A stretch of DNA of 17,385 bases from Methanobacteriota archaeon (GCA_002694245.1 NZLM01000025.1:9332-26716), one strand, 5' to 3'; counted from the stretch's first letter, positions 9,052 through 16,189 are shown. Notes: generated from the letters alone by a model not told the origin. Made by a program: numbers and translations.

Positions 9052-9224
9052 AGAATCCTCAGCCAGCCCCTTCCGGAGCGATCAAAATTTCTTAAGAAAG
9101 CAAACTGACTTCTCTCAAGTAGCAATTATTTTACGGCGGTTTACCAAACCGATCAACTACGAGCATAGCTATATCATCCGAGTTGTAGCGTAGTTTATTA
9201 AATGGTTAATACAATGCTGGATTT

Positions 9225-9267
9225 TGGTAGCGGAGGAGGGACTTGACCCCCCCGACACGCGGATTAT
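9225..9267 (-). repeat. tRNA-Met 3'-half remnant (well preserved)
   Basis: Nearly identical to the tRNA-Met segment 17310-17351. Apart from one extra C in the cytosine run and one A-to-C change it reads through the CCA end, acceptor, T-arm and 3' anticodon stem, and stops matching at the anticodon. The region to its right keeps scattered similarity (TCC, TGCT) to the 5' anticodon stem. It separates the TPR gene's upstream region from the deacetylase gene, whose stop codon lies about 70 bp to the right. Confidence 0.9.
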
Positions 9268-9338
9268 AGCTCCATTGCTACTTTGCAACTAGTCTCACCT
9301 TCAAACTAGAATACTGGTAATTTTATCTTTATGAATAT

Positions 9339-10211
9339 TTATTGACTATACTGAGGCACTTTAATTTTTAATGGATGATAATTGCCTATTTTTATTTGGT
9401 GCCTAACATAAGTGGCGATTTCTCCCAGAGTCGCAAACCAGACGTCTCCTTTGGAAACGAGTTCCTCGAGAAACGAGCTGATCACATCCCATCTTGCCAA
9501 ACGCCCACTAGCATACGGATGGAAAACTGGTAGCCATAAGCTACCATACTTATATGCAGCAAAAAATTCTTGTTTAAATATTTCGAAGCCAGATGTTGGG
9601 GATCTTGTCGGACGGCCCGTGTAAATGAATGGCTGGACAAATTGTGGACCATCATCCATTCCCCAATGTGTGGGTAGCTCGATAATTTCGCCATTTTTCG
9701 GTGTGATTATATAAGGCATGTCGTCGCCCATTAAAGAGGAATCATAATCGAAACCATATTCAACAAGTAACTCACCACTATTATTGGTAAAATTGTATAA
9801 CGGAGCCCTAAAACCTTTTGGCGCGTACCCAAAATAATTCTGGAAAATATTCATAACTTTCTCCAAAATTTGACGTTCTCCGTCTAATGTGTGATCTAAA
9901 AGATTTTCGTGCATGTAGCCGTGCACGCCTATTTCATGGCCACTCTCCAATATTAATTCTACAGTCTTTGGGTAATTTTCTACACACCAAGCTGGTATAA
10001 AAAATGTTTGCTTTATGTTGAGTGATTTGTAGGAGTCAATTATTCTTGGAATTGCAACATAAGGACCATATTGCAGTCCCGAAATAGCTGACACGTAGCG
10101 AAATCCATCGTTGGGTTTAGTTAGATGAAGGATGCTGTCTGCATCCATGTCAAAAGAGATACAGCACGCACATTTAGCACCATTGGGCCAAGCTATTCTT
10201 TCTTTAATCAT
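9339..10211 (-). CDS. Polysaccharide deacetylase-family (NodB-homology) metal hydrolase
   Basis: 290 residues. Metal-binding residues of the NodB fold are visible: SFDMDAD (D21, D23) and the HxxxH motif H97-GYM-H101 in GHEIGVHGYMHEN, followed by FRAPLYN and the C-terminal PVFHPYASGR. Length and motifs resemble the cytosolic subgroup typified by Helicobacter PgdA and by bacterial imidases/allantoinase-like PuuE, not secreted chitin deacetylases; no signal peptide is seen. The reaction may therefore be deacetylation or hydrolysis of a cyclic imide or ureide. An AAGGA lies somewhat far (13 nt) before the ATG. It is divergent from an M20 amidohydrolase in the same cassette, which favours a shared degradative pathway; that link is inference. 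Confidence 0.88.
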   Translation of the reverse strand: MIKERIAWPNGAKCACCISFDMDADSILHLTKPNDGFRYVSAISGLQYGPYVAIPRIIDSYKSLNIKQTFFIPAWCVENYPKTVELILESGHEIGVHGYMHENLLDHTLDGERQILEKVMNIFQNYFGYAPKGFRAPLYNFTNNSGELLVEYGFDYDSSLMGDDMPYIITPKNGEIIELPTHWGMDDGPQFVQPFIYTGRPTRSPTSGFEIFKQEFFAAYKYGSLWLPVFHPYASGRLARWDVISSFLEELVSKGDVWFATLGEIATYVRHQIKIGNYHPLKIKVPQYSQ

Positions 10212-10311
10212 TCATAATTGATGTTCCTTTTAATTTTGATTAGCAAGAAAAATATTTTTGATTAGTGAATTTTATGGTAACAAGAAAAAAATTTTCGTAT
10301 GTGAGTTCGCT
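10212..10311. promoter_or_regulatory. Divergent promoter region between deacetylase and M20 hydrolase
   Basis: A roughly 100-bp, very AT-rich segment separates the two divergent genes of cassette 2, so it must contain promoters for both unless transcription enters from outside. I see several TTGATT-like hexamers but no convincing -35/-10 pair with normal spacing. The call rests on gene orientation only. Confidence 0.35.
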
Positions 10312-11559
10312 ATGTCAGTAAGAGATGAAATTTTAAATTGGATTGAACAGGAACAAGATCAAATTATTAGGTTTCTGCAAGATTTCATAAAAGCAAAGAG
10401 TCCAAATCCACCTGGAGATACAGTTCTGGCAGCGCAAAAAATTTCAGACTTATTAAACAAGCATAATGCGCCAATTAGATATGTGTCTCCACAACCCAAA
10501 ATGCCAAACTTAATTGGAAGTATTAACGGACCGTCGGAGGGACGTCATTTGGTTTTGAATGGGCATATCGATGTTTTCCCGGTATCAGAAAAAGCCAAGG
10601 ACGAGGGGTGGATAACGACTCCATGGAGCGGCAAAATTATAAATAATAAAATTTATGGCCGAGGTTCTACGGACATGAAGTGTGGAACTAGTGCAAGCAT
10701 TTGGACTTACATCATACTTAATTACTTTAAAAATTCGATAAGAGGAAAACTGACACTTACCTGTGTTTCAGATGAGGAAACTTTTGGTCCCTGGGGTACT
10801 AGGTGGTTAATGGAGAACGAACCTGAAGTACTTGGTGATTGTTGCCTTAATGGAGAGCCTTCAAGCCCTTTTACAATACGCTATGCAGAAAAAGGACTTC
10901 TGTGGCTAACTTTTAAAATTCAAACAGATGGTTCTCACGGTGCTTATACTCATCTTTCAAAATCAGCCACCAGGATTGCAGCGAATTTGATAAAACGGCT
11001 GGAAAGTCTTGAGGATTTAGAGCTTGAGATATCTAAGGATTTGTTAGAAGCTCAAAAAAGCTCTGCATCTCATTTCGATAAAGGTATGGGTGTAGGAGCG
11101 GCTGAAATTGCTCCTAAAGTGACTTTGAATATTGGGACGATAAATGGTGGCTTGAAGAATAATATGGTTCCTTCTGACTGCATTTTTGAAGCTGATATTC
11201 GATTACCTATCGGTTCTAAGGTGGAGCAAATTGAAAGAGAAATTTCAAATATTCTAGAAGATTTTCCAGAGGTATCTATGGAAACAAACATGTTAAATCC
11301 ACCCTCTCATTGCTCACCTGATGGAGACATGATGCAAATTTTACAGAATAATGTCGATGCTTTAAAAGGTTTCAAACCCGCTCCTGTTGTCAGCTTGGGT
11401 GGGACTGACGCAAGGCTTTGGAGATACAAAAATATTCCTGCATATGTATATGGACCAGCGCCGACTGGAATGGGATCAATAAATGAGAATGTTCCAGTTG
11501 AAGATTATCTCCATATCGTTAGAACGCATGCACTATCTGCATTTGATTATTTAAGTTAA
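10312..11559 (+). CDS. M20-family metallo-amidohydrolase (ArgE/DapE-like)
   Basis: 415 residues from the ATG at 10312, which has GTGAG six bases upstream. A TTG at 10258 would add 18 residues that do not look like the family. Di-zinc ligands and motifs seen: NGHIDVFPV (H85, D87), GRGSTDMKCG (D121), DEETFGPWGT (catalytic E155, metal E156), NGEPSS, a dimerisation-domain GSHGAYTHLSKSA, and GGTDARLWRYKNIPAYVYGP near the C-terminus. The family removes acyl, succinyl or carbamoyl groups from amino acids or cleaves dipeptides. The SPNPPGDT start segment fits the ArgE/DapE subgroup. Its divergent partner, a deacetylase/imidase-like enzyme, suggests sequential hydrolysis of an amide compound rather than biosynthesis. 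Confidence 0.93.
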   Translation: MSVRDEILNWIEQEQDQIIRFLQDFIKAKSPNPPGDTVLAAQKISDLLNKHNAPIRYVSPQPKMPNLIGSINGPSEGRHLVLNGHIDVFPVSEKAKDEGWITTPWSGKIINNKIYGRGSTDMKCGTSASIWTYIILNYFKNSIRGKLTLTCVSDEETFGPWGTRWLMENEPEVLGDCCLNGEPSSPFTIRYAEKGLLWLTFKIQTDGSHGAYTHLSKSATRIAANLIKRLESLEDLELEISKDLLEAQKSSASHFDKGMGVGAAEIAPKVTLNIGTINGGLKNNMVPSDCIFEADIRLPIGSKVEQIEREISNILEDFPEVSMETNMLNPPSHCSPDGDMMQILQNNVDALKGFKPAPVVSLGGTDARLWRYKNIPAYVYGPAPTGMGSINENVPVEDYLHIVRTHALSAFDYLS

Positions 11560-11575
11560 AATTTATAGAGCTTTT

Positions 11576-11618
11576 TAGTAGTGGAGGAGGGACTTGAGCC
11601 CCCGACACACGGATTATG
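11576..11618 (-). repeat. tRNA-Met 3'-half remnant overlapping a gene's stop codon
   Basis: Matches 39 of 43 positions of tRNA-Met 17310-17352 without gaps, from the CCA end to the anticodon. The TAA stop of the oxidoreductase gene (11614-11616, minus strand) lies inside this repeat and is formed by the anticodon-loop bases CATAA. The M20 gene ends only 17 bp to its left. The homology boundary therefore falls inside the last codons of a gene. Confidence 0.9.
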
Positions 11619-12570
11619 CTTTCGCTGACAAGGACGTGTCAAAGGTGTGCAGGACATTGGCCGCGATGTCTAAACCCGATCGCCAAGCATCTTGCACTTT
11701 GGCACCATGACACCAGTCACCGCCAACCCAAAGCATTCCGTCTTTTAAAAATGAGTTACCCAGAGATGTCTCCACCAGTCCATAGCGCCAAACTTGCAAG
11801 CCCATGTGGCAAAGTTTGGCAGAAACGACGCCTAGTTCGGAACAAAGCAGGTCAACCATTTGCCTTTTGGTCTCTGACCGATCAGCATCAATATTTGCAG
11901 CACTCCAGTCCAGGTTTGCCTGGGCGACCCATGTTTGATATGCCGTAGACCGACCCGGTTTCGTATCGTTTTTCGCAATCCAGGTTAGTAAAGCGTTCGC
12001 GTCACGTCGTGTCACAAAGGGCGCAGGTGTGTCGCGGTTGAAAGCAGCCATCAAGGTTAAGCAAGGACGCATTACAACATTTGAAGCCCGCTGAACGAGC
12101 GGGTGTGTCTCGCCTAAAATAGGTGCAAGCTGAGGTGCCGGGACTGTGATGACCGCATGTGAGGCAGTCGTTTTGCCAGCGTCTGTCTCAATCTGAAAAA
12201 GGCCGCAGCGCGCCCTTACCGTCGTCACACGTGTGTTCAAAGTAATATCCAGACCATTCGCTAAGGCCCTCGGTAACGCCGCCATGCCAGGCACACCAAC
12301 GATACGGCTAGCCCCATCTCCCAGGTACCACGCATCCACAGCTCCCTTTCCTAACGCCGCGATAGCAGCAGCGTCCTCACTTTGATCAAGGTATTGAGCA
12401 CCATGGTCGAACGTAATAGTCTTGCCAAAGACAGCCGCCCGTCTTGTTGACATACGCCCACCAATACTACGCCCGTTATCGATCAAACGCACGGTTACGC
12501 CCTTCGCTTGTAGTGCTCTAGCGCAGGCAATCCCTGACATGCCTGCGCCGATAACAACTACGTCACTCAT
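11614..12570 (-). CDS. NAD(P)/FAD-dependent oxidoreductase (renalase-like, flavin amine-oxidase fold)
   Basis: 318 residues from the ATG at 12570. The FAD-binding GxGxxG motif is VVIGAGMSGIACARAL, followed by IGGRMSTRR, a signature of the renalase-like COG3380 group, and a C-terminal FAD-contact segment LWVGGDWCHGAKVQDAWRSG. The start codon overlaps the stop of the upstream photolyase-like gene by four bases (ATGA), indicating translational coupling. It is GC-richer than the left half of the window. Bacterial renalase-like enzymes oxidise dihydro-nicotinamide isomers, but many members are uncharacterised. The last residues (LSAKA, stop) run into the tRNA-Met remnant, so its C-terminus may have been altered at the recombination junction. 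Confidence 0.9.
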   Translation of the reverse strand: MSDVVVIGAGMSGIACARALQAKGVTVRLIDNGRSIGGRMSTRRAAVFGKTITFDHGAQYLDQSEDAAAIAALGKGAVDAWYLGDGASRIVGVPGMAALPRALANGLDITLNTRVTTVRARCGLFQIETDAGKTTASHAVITVPAPQLAPILGETHPLVQRASNVVMRPCLTLMAAFNRDTPAPFVTRRDANALLTWIAKNDTKPGRSTAYQTWVAQANLDWSAANIDADRSETKRQMVDLLCSELGVVSAKLCHMGLQVWRYGLVETSLGNSFLKDGMLWVGGDWCHGAKVQDAWRSGLDIAANVLHTFDTSLSAKA

Positions 12571-13805
12571 GTCAACCCTACGTCTTGGAGAATAGCGGGG
12601 ATCTGTTTTCTCACCTTGAAGAACCCAGCAGTAGCATGGGGCCAAATTGCGCTATCCCAGTCCCTGCGCCACTCAACTAAGTTTATTCCAGCATCATCCA
12701 AGTCTCGCTTTGCGTCGAGTATCCAATCCCGTGTTGGACCGGTAGGAATGTATGGCGTTGCAATTTGTGTAGCGCCGGCTTGAGAGACCCAGCGAGCTAA
12801 ATCACTGGGCATGCCTGCCCTGAACTCTGTTGTTTTCAGACCGGTCCGCAATGCAGTGTCCCTCAGCGCACCTTGTTCAAATTCCTCGATCAGTTGGGCA
12901 ACGGGCCGTGGCGACCGCAGGTGGCTCGTTGCAAGCGTGGCACATCCGACAAAGTTCAATGAATCCAGGTCAAAGTCTTCTGGGCGGCAGTCTTCTTCAG
13001 TGACGAGAAGAACCGTCGGACGGTTTGGATCGGGGACCTGCAGTTCACGGATTGGCATTACATTCGGCAGGCCTTCAGGTTCTTCACTTTCAAGACCTGT
13101 GACGACTTCAGCAAGCTCTCCTGGGCGCGGATTAAAACGGTTGTTGGTGAACTTCGCAATATTCCAGCCTTGGGCGTGATAGGGTTTACCGCGTGTGTGT
13201 AGGCCGGCCACCCAGCGCCATCCAAGAGTATTTGAAGCAGCATCGCCGTCGAGGAGATGTGTGAAAAAGAAGTCCGCACCCAACCGCCATGGTAGTTCAA
13301 GCGTGAAGATCCAAATTGAGGCAAACCACATTCGAGCATGGTTATGAAGGTAACCGGTCTCAACCAGTTCTTCAGCCCAGTTGTCAAAATAATTGAGGCC
13401 TGATTGTCCTGCTTCGGCAGCTTCTACACGCCTACGAAGGCTACGATCCCGATCCATAACCGAGAGATCTCTGATCAATCCCTCTCGGTACTGGTCCCAT
13501 ACCACCGGACGCCTTTCCATCCATCCTTTAAAATAGGCGCGCCAAATAACCTCCTGAATGAACTTCTCTGCTCCCTCAGCTCCATGCTCATGTACTGCGG
13601 TTGCAACTGCATCTTGTTCGAGCACAAGACGCCGTCTCAGATATGGAGAGAGCATCGACACATCACGGTGGTTGCTTTTCCCGCGATCATAATTGCGGCC
13701 GTTGGTATACCGTTTGCCCATGCGCGGAGCGAAGTCCTGAAGGATAGCCTCTCCAGTTGCTCGTGTTGCAGCATTTAGTCTTTTGTCGGAATGCTTCCGC
13801 AGCAT
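12567..13805 (-). CDS. Photolyase/cryptochrome-like FAD-binding protein with apparently reversed domain order
   Basis: 412 residues from the ATG at 13805, chosen for the AGGTAAGAG ribosome-binding site; the frame stays open to 14009 but that part looks non-coding. The FAD-binding domain of the photolyase/cryptochrome family comes first: SPYLRRRL (53-60), FIQEVIWRAYFKGWME (82-97), TGYLHNHARMWFASIWI (150-166), LLDGDAASNTLGWRWVAG (184-201). A second, alpha/beta-looking region follows (264-400: TVLLVTEED, VEWRRDWDSAIWPHATAGFF) and resembles the antenna-domain fold that normally lies N-terminal. By family it would use FAD and light for DNA repair or sensing; activity is unproven. It forms an operon with the FAD oxidoreductase (4-bp overlap) and is divergent from a small gene. 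Confidence 0.85.
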   Translation of the reverse strand: MLRKHSDKRLNAATRATGEAILQDFAPRMGKRYTNGRNYDRGKSNHRDVSMLSPYLRRRLVLEQDAVATAVHEHGAEGAEKFIQEVIWRAYFKGWMERRPVVWDQYREGLIRDLSVMDRDRSLRRRVEAAEAGQSGLNYFDNWAEELVETGYLHNHARMWFASIWIFTLELPWRLGADFFFTHLLDGDAASNTLGWRWVAGLHTRGKPYHAQGWNIAKFTNNRFNPRPGELAEVVTGLESEEPEGLPNVMPIRELQVPDPNRPTVLLVTEEDCRPEDFDLDSLNFVGCATLATSHLRSPRPVAQLIEEFEQGALRDTALRTGLKTTEFRAGMPSDLARWVSQAGATQIATPYIPTGPTRDWILDAKRDLDDAGINLVEWRRDWDSAIWPHATAGFFKVRKQIPAILQDVGLT

Positions 13806-14007
13806 GGCTCTTACCTTCTTGTTGGCGTTAAGAAATATGCTGAAATGCTGGTTTGTCAAATTGGAAGGCAGCCGACGAATCGGAGAAAGATGCGACCAAT
13901 CACTCCTTCGAAGGGTTGACCAGCTACCAAGATGTTCTAGCTCACTTTCAATGAATGATACGGACAGTTCACAGGGACTATGGAGCTTGGAAGTGGACAG
14001 GAAAAAC

Positions 14008-14310
14008 ATGCGTGATTTAGTTAACTCTTACCTTCACCTGACAAAGGAAGTACTTCCATCTTTGGCGCGAAGTAGCAGACAGGATTGGCCAGTTCGCGAG
14101 GATCATTGTTTTCAGCGCATCGTTTTGGACACAATTTGTAACGGCGTTTGGTATGAACACCTAGTTCGTCCCGCTTACAAGAACCTTACACACGACGAAG
14201 TGCAACGTGCGGTCGATCTTTGTTATGAAATTGCCGAAGGTCATGTTGACCTTCGTCAGCTGAATAACCAGTCACTGATCTGGCGCGGTAAAAGATCAGC
14301 GAAGACTTAG
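14008..14310 (+). CDS. Small protein of unknown function (100 aa)
   Basis: Starts at an ATG with AGGA six bases upstream and is divergent from the photolyase-like gene across about 200 bp. The frame is open further 5' (to 13783), but that extension overlaps the photolyase-like start and reads like antisense. The 100-residue product (MRDLVNSYLHLTKEVL, DHCFQRIVLDTICNGVW, LTHDEVQRAVDLCYEIAEG, NQSLIWRGKR at the end) is soluble and mostly helical in character. It looks like a genuine small protein family seen in alphaproteobacteria, though I cannot name it with certainty. Its position suggests a link to the photolyase-like/oxidoreductase pair in the same cassette. Confidence 0.65.
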   Translation: MRDLVNSYLHLTKEVLPSLARSSRQDWPVREDHCFQRIVLDTICNGVWYEHLVRPAYKNLTHDEVQRAVDLCYEIAEGHVDLRQLNNQSLIWRGKRSAKT

Positions 14311-14402
14311 ACAGCGTTCCAAGATTCGTCTGAATGACAAACTGTATCTATTTAAAGCGAATTATGTCGATTTACCAAATAACTGAGAGCACTTATAGAT
14401 TT

Positions 14403-14424
14403 TGGTATTGGAGGAGGCGACTGA
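14403..14424 (-). repeat. Short, decayed tRNA-Met 3'-end remnant
   Basis: Only about 20 bases remain recognisable: GGTA, then GGAGGAGG and a gapped GACTTGA-like stretch, matching the CCA end, acceptor stem and start of the T-arm of the tRNA-Met gene. The rest has been lost or overwritten. The MnmH stop codon follows 12 bp to the right. Its position between two unrelated cargo blocks supports the call more than its sequence does. Confidence 0.6.
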
Positions 14425-14435
14425 TCTTTTACTCC

Positions 14436-15479
14436 TTAGTTAAACTGCCCGATCAAAGTTTCGGCAGTTTTGGAAAGCGTACTATCAGAAAGGTCTGACA
14501 ATTCAATAGAATGAACGGTGGTATTTTTGATATCTGTATATTTTGCATACCGAGGATCGTAGTGTTTAGTGATTAGACCTATTGCTAATTTCTTCCACTC
14601 ACCTAATTCTACGAGCCCTAGCCATTCTGTAATCTGTTGACGATTGTGATAGGGGCGTAGTCTATTTATGAGCTCGCATAAGGTAACTTTATCATGTGTA
14701 AGATCTTTGTAAGCTTTGCAAAGAAAATCGCTACGTGCTTCTAAATTACTACTGAGTTGGAACCTAGGCGCGGTTCTCATCGAAGCCCATAAAGATGGAG
14801 GAATTAATCGCTGCCCGATCTTGCTACTCTCTGCTTCAATAAAGGTAATTTTAGTAGGGTTAAGAGATGATAGTTTAGATGAGATATGACTTTCAAATAT
14901 TTTTTGTGTCGGTTGGTCCGAACTAACGCTGCCAAATAATGAACCCCGATGGGTGGCAATCCCTTCCAAGTCAAGGATTTGTGCCCCTTTTGCAGCAAGT
15001 TGGTGTAATAATGCGGTCTTAGCGGTTCCAGTGCTACCTCCGATTAGCATCAGGCGATGTAAAAGCGGTCTTTCGTAGAGTGCCTTTACTACCTCGCGGC
15101 GATAACTTCGATAACCACCCTCAAGTAGCTGCACGCGCCAGCCTACTTGCTCGAGGATTGTAGCAAACGCACTAGACCGTTGCCCCCCACGCCAACAATA
15201 AATCAGTGGTTGCCAACCACCATCTTTAGTCGCGAGAGGGCCTTGGAGGTGCTTGGAAGCATTCAAAGCTACTAATGCAGCACCTTTTTTACGAGCCGTA
15301 AAGGGGTTTTGTTTGTAAACAGTTCCTATTTCGGAGCGTTGTGTATCGTCTAAAACGGGGAGATTGATCGCACCAGGAAGATGGTCGTCGGCGAACTCCG
15401 CTGGAGCACGAACGTCGATAATAGTATCTGCGGTAAACTCCTTAAGACTTTCTAAAGAGTTGAGGATTACCAGGTTCAT
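14436..15479 (-). CDS. mnmH: tRNA 2-selenouridine synthase (2-thiouridine to selenouridine/geranyl-thiouridine)
   Basis: 347 residues, near the family's usual length. The N-terminal rhodanese domain contains IDVRAPAEF and the active cysteine C95 in YCWRGGQRSSAF. A P-loop kinase-like domain follows with GGSTGTAKT (147-155) and DLEGIATHRGSLFG (170-183); the C-terminal segment includes YDPRYAKY. MnmH acts in the cytosol on wobble U34 of tRNA-Lys, -Glu and -Gln, replacing 2-thio sulfur by selenium from selenophosphate through a geranylated intermediate. AAGGGA precedes the ATG with good spacing. The selenophosphate synthetase gene selD is not in the window. It is the sole cargo of cassette 4, and its stop is 12 bp from the tRNA remnant. 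Identification is secure; the need for selenium in this host is unknown. Confidence 0.93.
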   Translation of the reverse strand: MNLVILNSLESLKEFTADTIIDVRAPAEFADDHLPGAINLPVLDDTQRSEIGTVYKQNPFTARKKGAALVALNASKHLQGPLATKDGGWQPLIYCWRGGQRSSAFATILEQVGWRVQLLEGGYRSYRREVVKALYERPLLHRLMLIGGSTGTAKTALLHQLAAKGAQILDLEGIATHRGSLFGSVSSDQPTQKIFESHISSKLSSLNPTKITFIEAESSKIGQRLIPPSLWASMRTAPRFQLSSNLEARSDFLCKAYKDLTHDKVTLCELINRLRPYHNRQQITEWLGLVELGEWKKLAIGLITKHYDPRYAKYTDIKNTTVHSIELSDLSDSTLSKTAETLIGQFN

Positions 15480-15883
15480 GCCATTCCCTTTTTCATTATT
15501 AGCATTGGTTAACTTGTTTCTGGAGATGAGCCAAGTAGATTACTAAACATGAGGATTCAGTTAATGAACTGTATTTCTGTTTGTTTAAAGCGGATAGGGT
15601 CAGGACGTGTATACAAATTTTAATATAAACCACCTACTGAAGATTTAACCATGCTGGATAGCAACACATTGGACCCTTGTTTTGTGCCTTTGCGCGATGT
15701 TCTGTTTTTGAAAAGCCATCCCTCAATTATTTGCTAAAGTAACTTCACCTTTAACAAAACCGGCACGAAATGAATCTACAATCCAACACTAAAAAGCCAA
15801 GGTTTACGCCGCACACCCCCAGATACGGGTGCCTTGGTCCTGCGCCTGGATGCTTTCGGTTGGGCCAAGTTACCCCCACTTCA
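15480..15883. other. Gene-free stretch upstream of mnmH; possible decayed coding at its right end
   Basis: Roughly 400 bases between the mnmH start and the attachment-arm region, without an intact gene. On the minus strand, the right part (about 15780-15880) reads without stops as VGVTWPNRKHPGAG, PRHPYLGVCGVN, directly after the GTCACAC repeats. That is where an integrase gene would start if this were an ordinary tRNA-integrated element. I do not see enough to call it. A CACCC-GGGTG stem (about 15818-15835) and a longer CTTGG/CCAAG pairing are also present. The rest is AT-rich and featureless. Confidence 0.3.
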
Positions 15884-16002
15884 GTCACACCGGTCACACA
15901 CCGGTCATACACGCTTTGACAAATGAACGTATTGACGCGTATCATAAACTTACCAGAAATAAGGTATGATCGATAAATTTGGTCTATTTCATTAAAGTTT
16001 TT
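15884..16002. promoter_or_regulatory. Recombinase-arm-like region with GTCACAC repeats (left copy)
   Basis: Contains three tandem GTCACAC/GTCATAC units at 15884-15912, then CTTTGACAA, TACCA, GATAAATT and GTCTATTTC, ending in a T-run that abuts the tRNA-Met remnant. The same ordered blocks occur at 17200-17309; GTCACACAC and CTTTGACAA lie 111 and 90 bp from the tRNA repeat in both copies. Such conserved flanks with direct repeats fit arm-type sites of a tyrosine recombinase; this is inference. TTGACA-18 bp-TATCAT (15916-15945) could also act as a promoter reading rightwards, but its -10 is not kept in the other copy. Confidence 0.6.
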
Positions 16003-16045
16003 TGATAGCGGAGGAGGAACTTGAACCCCCGACACGCGGATTATG
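16003..16045 (-). repeat. tRNA-Met 3'-half remnant (most similar copy)
   Basis: Matches 41 of 43 positions of the tRNA-Met gene segment 17310-17352 without gaps, ending at the anticodon CAT. Together with its left flank it forms a direct repeat of about 153 bp with 17200-17352. The few bases beyond the anticodon keep partial similarity (CGCCGCTCT against CGCTGCTCT). The CCA end has decayed to TCA. This bounds cassette 5. Confidence 0.92.
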
Positions 16046-16165
16046 TTGTCGCCGCTCTGAGTTGAAATCTCAAATACAGCATAACCGTAAGTTGAATGAT
16101 CTCAGGACTCGTTCTAAAATAGTAGGATGAAACTTGATTTAGCATAACTCGATGGCTAGTTACAC

Positions 16166-16189
16166 AACCCCGTACGGGCAGGACGGGTT
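16166..16189. other. GC-rich hairpin/palindrome upstream of the hydratase gene
   Basis: AACCCCGT pairs with ACGGGTT across a nine-base loop (one bulged base), and an overlapping perfect palindrome CCCGTACGGG lies at 16168-16177. The two pairings exclude each other. It stands out in an AT-rich region 90 bp before the hydratase start and could be an operator or leader hairpin. No function can be assigned. Confidence 0.3.

Noticed and set aside
7302..9193. Many long frames antisense to the TPR gene and in its other frames
   Set aside because: GC-rich coding DNA produces open shadow frames. The 557-residue frame has the ribosome-binding site, repeat structure and length.
13806..14009. N-terminal extension of the photolyase-like frame up to 14009
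   Set aside because: The first 68 residues do not resemble the family, overlap the divergent control region and run into the small gene; the ATG at 13805 has a proper ribosome-binding site.
15916..15945. TTGACA-18-TATCAT sigma-70-like promoter in the arm region
   Set aside because: The -10 element is not conserved in the second copy and the next gene start is more than 300 bp away; the conservation is better explained as recombinase arm sequence.
15751..16035. 94-residue minus-strand frame starting MSGVQVPPPLSK
   Set aside because: Its start is the translated tRNA-Met remnant (SGVQVPPP is a typical read-through of tRNA 3' ends) and the rest crosses the arm repeats; not a gene as it stands.
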